NCBI GenBank assembly: GCA_029259285.1
Contig: JAPDJB010000099.1
Coordinates: forward strand, 1-9,980
Origin: Candidatus Bathyarchaeota archaeon
GTDB taxonomy: Archaea; Thermoproteota; Bathyarchaeia; TCS64; B23
Length of the DNA stretch: 9,980 nt
Direction: 5' to 3'
Shown here: one piece after another, positions 6,315 through 9,980 of the stretch
Position numbering within the stretch: position 1 is the first letter of the stretch
Layout of the letters: every line of letters begins with the position of its first letter
Notes under the pieces: model-generated
Told to the model about the DNA's origin: nothing
Database searches by the model: none
The model's input: the letters and a program-made list of their open reading frames with translations, nothing else
Translations under genes and position numbers: made by a program

Positions 6315-6707
6315 CTAGTAGACGTAGGCTAATAGTCTCCCGCCGATATGCCTCTTCTTCGCCTCCTCATGGGTCATGATGCCTTGAGGCGTTGTGAGGA
6401 TGAGGATGCCCACATCCTTCGCCGGTAGATAGCGCTTCTCCCACTTCTCCATCTCTTTAACCTTCACCGCATGCCTCGGCTTTATCGCTCTACAGTCGTT
6501 GATCCTGCCGAAGAGTTGAACCCTGAATTTCCCCATTCGGCCATCGTCTATGAACTCTATCTCGCCTACGTAGCCCTTAGACTGCATGATCCTCAGCACC
6601 TTCCCTATGAGCTTCGAGGCTGGGCAGATGATGCACTCCTTCTTGCGACGCTCCTCATGGTTTCTTATCGTCGTGAAGGCGTTGGCGAGGGGGTCATTCA
6701 TCGTCAT
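6315..6707 (-). CDS. rpsH: 30S ribosomal protein S8 (uS8)
   Basis: A 130-residue uS8. It has NDPLANAFTTIRNHEE at residues 4-19, PASKLIGKVLRIMQSKGYVGE at 29-49 and the C-terminal RNA-binding segment VGILILTTPQGIMTHEEAKK with GG-RLLAYV at the end. S8 is a primary binder of the central domain of 16S rRNA. The first ATG at 6707 is preceded by GAGG about 7 nt upstream. A second ATG two codons later is possible, but its spacing is less good. The TAG stop lies one base before a GTG that opens the L6 frame. Archaeal length and order are normal. Confidence 0.95.
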   Translation of the reverse strand: MTMNDPLANAFTTIRNHEERRKKECIICPASKLIGKVLRIMQSKGYVGEIEFIDDGRMGKFRVQLFGRINDCRAIKPRHAVKVKEMEKWEKRYLPAKDVGILILTTPQGIMTHEEAKKRHIGGRLLAYVY

Positions 6708-6717
6708 GTTCTCATCC

Positions 6718-6870
6718 TCACATATACTTCTTGAATCCCAGCTTCTCAGCCACCTCCCTGAAGCATCGGCGACATATATTGAGATTATATCTCCTAATTA
6801 ATCCGTCGTGGGTTCCGCATCTGATGCATCTGCGGCTTCCCTTTCCAAACCTCCTCTTCTCCTCCTCCAT
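6718..6870 (-). CDS. rpsN: 30S ribosomal protein S14 (uS14), zinc-binding type
   Basis: A 50-residue protein beginning MEEEKRRFGKGSRRC. Two zinc-ligand pairs are visible, C15-IR-C18 and C33-RR-C36, separated by HDGLIRRYNLN, and the C-terminus is FREVAEKLGFKKYM. This is the archaeal short S14, which binds one zinc and helps organise the head of the small subunit near the decoding region. It fills the space between L5 and S8, where archaeal spc-type operons carry this gene. The ATG lies one base after the L5 TGA, and a GAGGTG ribosome-binding site sits 7 nt upstream inside the last L5 codons. The TGA stop is 10 nt before the S8 start. All four cysteines are present. Confidence 0.95.
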   Translation of the reverse strand: MEEEKRRFGKGSRRCIRCGTHDGLIRRYNLNICRRCFREVAEKLGFKKYM

Positions 6871-6871
6871 C

Positions 6872-7432
6872 TCAGAACACCTCAACTCCGAAGCGGCTCC
6901 TTATAAACTCAACCGCCTCCTCCCTCGAAACCCTATGCCTCCTCCCAATCTTCGATTTAGTCCTCCTCCTGCGGGCAACCCTATATCCTGGGCGCTCTAT
7001 GTTGACGATGACATCCATCCCCACGATGCCGAGGTCTGGGTCATACTTCACCCCTGGTATGTCGATGTGCTCTCTTATGCCGAAGGCGAAGTTCCCATGC
7101 TCGTCGAAGCTCCTAAGCGGTATCCGGTTGCCTATGGCTTCCAGGGCCTTTCGGAGAAACTCCTCAGCCTTCTCCCCCCTGAGGGTGACCATGCAGGCTA
7201 TCGGCTCCTTACGTCTAATGCCGAAGGCCCTTATGGTCCTCTTAGCCCTCCGGATCGAAGGCTTCTGACCCGTAAGCCCTTCGAGAATCCTCACGGCCTT
7301 CTCTAGCGGCTCGCCGGATCGGCCTACGCAGATGTTTACGACGACCTTCCCTATCCTCGGCTCAAGCATCGGATTCCTCTTGGGCTTCTCCTCCACCTCC
7401 TCGGCTGTCTCCTCCATCTGCTCAACCGACAC
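6872..7432 (-). CDS. rplE: 50S ribosomal protein L5 (uL5), GTG start
   Basis: A 186-residue archaeal uL5. Conserved parts are KVVVNICVGRSGEPLEKA (29-46), LTGQKPSIRRAKRTIRAFGIR (53-73), MVTLRGEKA (81-89), FDEHGNFAFGIREHIDIPG (109-127), DPDLGIVGMDVIV (131-143) and a basic C-terminus. L5 joins 5S rRNA with L18 in the central protuberance and contacts the P-site tRNA elbow. The frame opens with GTG one base after the eS4 stop and gives a Glu-rich N-terminus of about 18 residues before the family core. An ATG five codons later at 7417 would keep the core, and a GAGGTG lies 12 nt upstream of it, so the exact start is uncertain. The gene ends one base before the S14 ATG. Confidence 0.95.
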   Translation of the reverse strand: MSVEQMEETAEEVEEKPKRNPMLEPRIGKVVVNICVGRSGEPLEKAVRILEGLTGQKPSIRRAKRTIRAFGIRRKEPIACMVTLRGEKAEEFLRKALEAIGNRIPLRSFDEHGNFAFGIREHIDIPGVKYDPDLGIVGMDVIVNIERPGYRVARRRRTKSKIGRRHRVSREEAVEFIRSRFGVEVF

Positions 7433-7433
7433 C

Positions 7434-8165
7434 TCAATCAGCCTCCGGCAGCGATATGAGGGGCTCCTCTCGCCCTATGGCGAAGATGTATCTCAGTAGG
7501 GTTCTCACCTCGCCCTTACTCGTCTCTAGGGCGGCCGTCCTCCATCTCCCTGGCTCTGGGCCGATCTCCTTCAGTTTTCCAACGGCTCCCGCTGAGCGTC
7601 CTCCAACGACTAGGGCTATGATTCCAGGCTCGAATCTGACGTGGTCTAGTATCTCCTGGTGGGGGATGGCGAGCTTCAATACGTCGTTCACCTTGTATTG
7701 GTCTCCGTCATCTGGGAGGTGGATGTTTCTCCCATCGTGGAGATTCAGCTGGGTTCTCCCACCCTTCAGGGTTGTCTTGCCGATGATTCTGCAGAGCTTG
7801 AATCCACGCTCCTCCCCCTCTATGGGGTGAAGTGTAAGCCTCCTCCCCTTAGCTGGAAGCATCCTATAGGCCTCACCCGTGTCGGGTATCTCAACCACAT
7901 CCATGAGGCCGACGGGGAAGCGTTCATCCCTCCTGGGCCTGCCGTCGACGAGGATCTTACCCTCCTTGATCAGCCTTTTGGCTTCCTTCCTCGTCTTAGC
8001 GTAGCCGAGCATATCCCTGAGGATGACGAGGAGCGGTATCGAGGCCTCTATGGGGTGGGGGCCTGGACTCGGCCTAACAGCCCAGACATGCTCCTTCCGA
8101 TGTATGGGCCAGAAGGGAGGCGTCTTCTCCCGCTTCATATGCCTCGTCGGACCCTTCCTACCCAT
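7434..8165 (-). CDS. rps4e: 30S ribosomal protein S4e (eS4)
   Basis: A 243-residue eS4, a family found in archaea and eukaryotes but not in bacteria. The N-terminus MGRKGPTRHMKRE is characteristic. An S4-type RNA-binding domain covers about residues 43-92 (TRKEAKRLIKEGKILVDG). The central domain includes RTQLNLHDGRNI, and a KOW-like segment near 178-200 reads PGIIALVVGGRSAGAVGKL. The protein binds 16S rRNA in the body of the small subunit and is distinct from bacterial-type uS4. The start overlaps the L24 stop by one base (TGATG), with GGTGA 6 nt upstream. Length is normal and the gene sits in its usual archaeal place between L24 and L5. Confidence 0.96.
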   Translation of the reverse strand: MGRKGPTRHMKREKTPPFWPIHRKEHVWAVRPSPGPHPIEASIPLLVILRDMLGYAKTRKEAKRLIKEGKILVDGRPRRDERFPVGLMDVVEIPDTGEAYRMLPAKGRRLTLHPIEGEERGFKLCRIIGKTTLKGGRTQLNLHDGRNIHLPDDGDQYKVNDVLKLAIPHQEILDHVRFEPGIIALVVGGRSAGAVGKLKEIGPEPGRWRTAALETSKGEVRTLLRYIFAIGREEPLISLPEAD

Positions 8166-8551
8166 CAGCTCTCACCCACCTTCGCTGCGTAGCTCCTCCT
8201 CTCCAGAATTCTCTTCCTCCAGGGGTCGCTGAGGTCGAGCTTGGTGATCATCACGTTCCATGGCCTTATGGGTATTGGAACCGTTGAGCCGTCCATGCGT
8301 TCACGGGTGAGGCCCTCGATGTAGATGCGCATCCTCTTGGTGTCGATTCTCGTGACCTTCCCCTCCTTCATCTTCCAATCTCCCTTCAATACGACGACGG
8401 TATCCCCCTTCCTAACCGGCAGAGACCTCGTCCCATACTCGGCTCGGAGCTCCGGTGAGAGGGGGGCTGAGAGATATTTACGTCTCCTATGTGGCGGGGC
8501 GTTGAACCAGCGCTTACGAACGGTGCTCGGCTTACGGGGCGTCGCCTTCAT
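8165..8551 (-). CDS. rplX: 50S ribosomal protein L24 (uL24)
   Basis: A 128-residue archaeal L24. The basic N-terminus contains QKRW-like VRKRWFNAPPHRRRK, followed by YGTRSLPVRKGDTVVVLKG and a KOW motif around residues 46-73. The C-terminal part has PIPIRPWNVMITKLDLSD, the archaeal/eukaryotic L24/L26 type. L24 is an early assembly protein that nucleates folding of the 5' region of 23S rRNA. The start ATG follows the L14 TAG with no spacer, and the ribosome-binding site (GGTGGT) lies in the last L14 codons. The TGA stop overlaps the eS4 start as TGATG. Size and motifs are ordinary. Confidence 0.95.
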   Translation of the reverse strand: MKATPRKPSTVRKRWFNAPPHRRRKYLSAPLSPELRAEYGTRSLPVRKGDTVVVLKGDWKMKEGKVTRIDTKRMRIYIEGLTRERMDGSTVPIPIRPWNVMITKLDLSDPWRKRILERRSYAAKVGES

Positions 8552-8971
8552 CTAGACCACCATCTTAGCTATGCTCCCCAGCTTCGGCCATCGCTCCACC
8601 GCCTCTCTGGCGACGGGCCCCCTGATGTCTGAGCCCTTTGGATCGCCTTCTGGGGTGACGATGACGGCGGCGTTGTCCTCAAACCTTACCCAGGTTCCAT
8701 CACGCCTTGGGTAGGGCTTCCTCTGTCTTATCACTACAGCGTATAGAACCTGCTTACGCATCTCGGGCGTCCCGTCTCGGACGGAGACTACGATCATGTC
8801 TCCGATTCCGGCCTTCGGGTAGCGTCTCTTACGCCCCTTATACCCTATGACCTGGATGAGCTTCAGCCTCTTAGCCCCCGTGTTATCCGCGCAGATTAGC
8901 GTGGAGCCGCTGGTTAGGCCGGCTGAGATGCGCCTCCTAGGCCTTATACGACGCTTAACCCTCTTCGACAT
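8552..8971 (-). CDS. rplN: 50S ribosomal protein L14 (uL14)
   Basis: A 139-residue archaeal uL14 with a basic N-terminus MSKRVKRRIRPRRR, then CADNTGAKRLKLI, GIGDMIVVSVRDGTPEMRKQ, AVVIRQRK and a conserved C-terminal GPVAREAVERWPKLGSIA. L14 binds 23S rRNA at the subunit interface and forms an intersubunit bridge with 16S rRNA. The frame stays open upstream to 8992, but I chose the ATG at 8971. It lies one base after the S17 TGA, has a GGTGGAGTGAG ribosome-binding site directly before it, and gives the usual archaeal N-terminus. The upstream extension would overlap S17 and adds residues without family resemblance. The TAG stop is followed immediately by the ATG of L24. Confidence 0.95.
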   Translation of the reverse strand: MSKRVKRRIRPRRRISAGLTSGSTLICADNTGAKRLKLIQVIGYKGRKRRYPKAGIGDMIVVSVRDGTPEMRKQVLYAVVIRQRKPYPRRDGTWVRFEDNAAVIVTPEGDPKGSDIRGPVAREAVERWPKLGSIAKMVV

Positions 8972-8972
8972 C

Positions 8973-9296
8973 TCACTCCACCTTCTCCACAACTACGAAG
9001 GCCTTAGTCTTGCTCAGGGGCCTACACTCTGCTATTCTAACCCTATCACCAACCCTAGCATTTATGCAGGGTGGATTATGAGCTGGAATACGGCTGTGCA
9101 TCCTCGCATATCTCTCATACTTCGGATAATATTTGAGATACTCCACCTCCACGATGACGGTTTTAGACATCTTATCGCTGACGACAACCCCCTCCAGGAC
9201 TTTGCCCCTGATCTTCAAGTGGCCGTGGAAGGGGCATCTTGGATCGTCGCACTCGTTTTCAGGGGGCTTGAATCTACCCATCAGGAGCTTCACCAT
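8973..9296 (-). CDS. rpsQ: 30S ribosomal protein S17 (uS17)
   Basis: A 107-residue archaeal-type S17. It shows CDDPRCPFHG near residues 16-25, DKMSKTVIVEV in the core, KYERYARMHSRI and AHNPPC in the middle, and a VGDRVRIAECRPLSKTK C-terminal half typical of the OB-fold family. S17 is a primary 16S rRNA binder in the body of the small subunit. The Cys pair plus nearby His is conserved in archaeal homologues. Two starts are credible. The ATG at 9296 overlaps the Rnp1 stop by 7 nt and has GGAGG 8 nt upstream. The ATG at 9281 would shorten the protein to 102 residues and has GGTGA 8 nt upstream. I list the longer form without strong preference. Confidence 0.94.
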   Translation of the reverse strand: MVKLLMGRFKPPENECDDPRCPFHGHLKIRGKVLEGVVVSDKMSKTVIVEVEYLKYYPKYERYARMHSRIPAHNPPCINARVGDRVRIAECRPLSKTKAFVVVEKVE

Positions 9297-9574
9297 CTCC
9301 TAACCCTCCTCCTCACCCTATCCTCGGGTCTGCCCACCAGCCTGGCTCCCTCAACCTCCACCAGGGTGCCGTCGGGAAGCCTGAACCTGAAGGTGGCATA
9401 CTCCTTGGCGATACGCCTCTCCTCAACGCCGTCGTCTATCAGCAGCGTGTTCCTCGTCTCGTCGACGACTCGGCCTGAGATGCCGATGTTATAGGGGTTT
9501 GAGTCGTCGACCACCTCCACCTCCAATCCTATGAGCTCATGTCTCAGTATGTTTCTGGGGGTGATGGGCGTCAT
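9290..9574 (-). CDS. rnp1: Ribonuclease P protein component 1 (Rpp29/Pop4)
   Basis: A 94-residue protein with the archaeal Rpp29 signature: ITPRNILRHELIGLEV at residues 4-19, GISGRVVDETRNTLLI at 31-46 and FRFRLPDG at 62-69, followed by a basic tail after GRPED. The family forms an Sm-like beta barrel that pairs with Rpp21 and helps RNase P RNA recognise pre-tRNA during 5' leader removal. A place between L29 and S17 is established for archaea and links tRNA maturation to ribosome synthesis. The ATG overlaps the L29 stop as ATGA, and a GGTGA ribosome-binding site lies 6 nt upstream inside L29. Length and motifs are intact. Confidence 0.95.
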   Translation of the reverse strand: MTPITPRNILRHELIGLEVEVVDDSNPYNIGISGRVVDETRNTLLIDDGVEERRIAKEYATFRFRLPDGTLVEVEGARLVGRPEDRVRRRVRRW

Positions 9575-9777
9575 GGCCTCTCACCCCCCTCCCCCATCAC
9601 AGTGAGTATCCTCGCTATGGTTCTCCTAAGCTCCCTAATCCTCCCAGGATTCTCTATGGAGCCTCCAGCCCTCACCATCGCCTTAAGCCTTGAAAGCTCG
9701 GTTCGGAGCTCCTCCAGCTTTCTCCGCCTCTCATCGGGTGTCATCTCCCTGATCTCCCTCATACGTAGAATCGCCAT
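9571..9777 (-). CDS. rpmC: 50S ribosomal protein L29 (uL29)
   Basis: A 68-residue protein with the N-terminus MAILRMREIREMT expected of archaeal uL29, followed by two long helices rich in Arg, Glu and Leu. L29 lies on the solvent side of the large subunit near the peptide exit tunnel, where it helps dock nascent-chain factors. Its length is normal for the family. The ATG at 9777 overlaps the S3 stop by one base and is preceded by a GGAGAGGAG purine run. The gene ends in an ATGA overlap with the next gene, so the two are probably translationally coupled. The position between S3 and Rnp1 is the standard archaeal S10-operon order. No SUI1/eIF1 gene is inserted here, unlike in some euryarchaeal versions. 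Confidence 0.95.
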   Translation of the reverse strand: MAILRMREIREMTPDERRRKLEELRTELSRLKAMVRAGGSIENPGRIRELRRTIARILTVMGEGGERP

Positions 9778-9980
9778 TACTCCTCTCCTCCCTCCTCAGC
9801 TTCCTCGCCCTCAGCCTCCGCCTCTGCCTCCTCAGCCACCACCTCCACCTTATCTGGAAACTCGGCCTCGGGGGGGACGATCTTGACGGTTATCCCATAG
9901 ACGCCCCTCTTCATCTTCACGTGGATGGTGGCCTTCCTCACATGCTTCATAGCCGGCTCTCCAGCCTTCGGTATGTAGCC
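9777..9980 (-). CDS. rpsC: 30S ribosomal protein S3 (uS3), C-terminal part only
   Basis: The reading frame enters at the right edge, so only the last 67 residues are present. They begin GYIPKAGEPA and continue through a basic segment and a GVYGITVKI strand, the C-terminal domain of archaeal uS3. S3 sits on the head of the small subunit and lines the mRNA entry tunnel. After PDKVEVV the last 20 residues form an acidic tail made mostly of Glu, Ala and Gly. Such tails occur in some archaeal S3 proteins and are absent from typical bacterial S3. The TAA stop shares one base with the ATG of L29, and the purine-rich DNA coding for the tail supplies the ribosome-binding site of L29. The family assignment is firm from motif and gene order; the start lies outside the window. 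Confidence 0.93.
   Translation of the reverse strand, partial: GYIPKAGEPAMKHVRKATIHVKMKRGVYGITVKIVPPEAEFPDKVEVVAEEAEAEAEGEEAEEGGEE

Noticed and set aside
6731..7306. Plus-strand open frame of 191 codons opposite S14 and L5
   Set aside because: It covers two certain genes on the other strand, has no recognisable motif and no ribosome-binding context. It is a shadow of the coding strand.
7659..8192. Plus-strand open frame of 177 codons opposite eS4
   Set aside because: It mirrors the eS4 gene, spans its end into the L24 junction, and has no family resemblance.
8847..9494. Long plus-strand open frame of 215 codons
   Set aside because: It lies antisense across L14, S17 and Rnp1, all of which have clear family motifs. 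Its product is a low-complexity Leu/Ser mixture without domain resemblance. Open antisense frames are expected here because the codon bias leaves few stops on the opposite strand.
9780..9840. GA-rich tract as a simple repeat or regulatory element
   Set aside because: It is in-frame coding sequence for the S3 acidic tail and has no exact repeat unit; the ribosome-binding role for L29 is noted with that gene.
1..9980. Undescribed system such as a defence island, CRISPR array, mobile element or structured RNA
   Set aside because: All but about 120 bases are accounted for by recognisable translation and secretion genes in conserved order. No direct-repeat array, transposase, tRNA or large uncoded space was seen.

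Overview
The window is a contiguous piece of an archaeal ribosomal-protein superoperon (S10/spc type) with two tRNA-quality genes behind it. Every gene I can support lies on the minus strand, so the operon reads from high to low coordinates. The archaeal assignment rests on proteins absent from bacteria (eS4, eL32, eL19, RNase P protein 1/Rpp29), on archaeal forms of S3, S5, S14, S17, L5, L15, L18 and L30, and on an archaeal-type SecY. Arginine-rich proteins coded largely by AGG/AGA, frequent ATA isoleucine codons and strong GGTGA/GGAGG Shine-Dalgarno signals fit a thermophilic archaeon. The TACK group is a plausible home, but that placement is inference and no lineage marker was tested.

Layout in transcription order: S3 (3' part only), L29, Rnp1, S17, L14, L24, eS4, L5, S14, S8, L6, eL32, eL19, L18, S5, L30, then a 30-39 nt gap, L15, SecY, a 41 nt gap, AlaX, a 33 nt gap, and HisRS (5' part only, running off the left edge). 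From S3 to L30 the genes overlap by up to 11 nt, abut, or are separated by 1 to about 10 nt, which points to one polycistronic message with coupled translation. S14 (50 codons) is a real gene filling the 163 nt between L5 and S8. Several starts are GTG or TTG (L5, eL19, L18, S5, AlaX). Starts for L14, L6 and L15 were moved to internal ATGs that have properly spaced ribosome-binding sites.

The proteins build both ribosomal subunits, add an RNase P subunit for tRNA 5' processing, and supply the translocon pore for membrane and secreted proteins. AlaX clears misacylated tRNA-Ala and HisRS charges tRNA-His, so the region is functionally uniform: making, charging and using the translation apparatus. 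The two wide gaps each contain a TATA-like element about 26 nt upstream of the next start, suggesting an internal promoter for L15-secY and a separate promoter for a leaderless alaX mRNA.

I found no previously undescribed system. There is no mobile element, CRISPR array, RNA gene or unexplained large ORF, and apart from the short gaps the window is fully coding. The points worth a second look are the promoter-like gaps, the alaX-hisS pair following secY where many archaea carry adk, a slightly divergent AlaX zinc motif, and the run of non-ATG overlapping starts at eL19-L18-S5.
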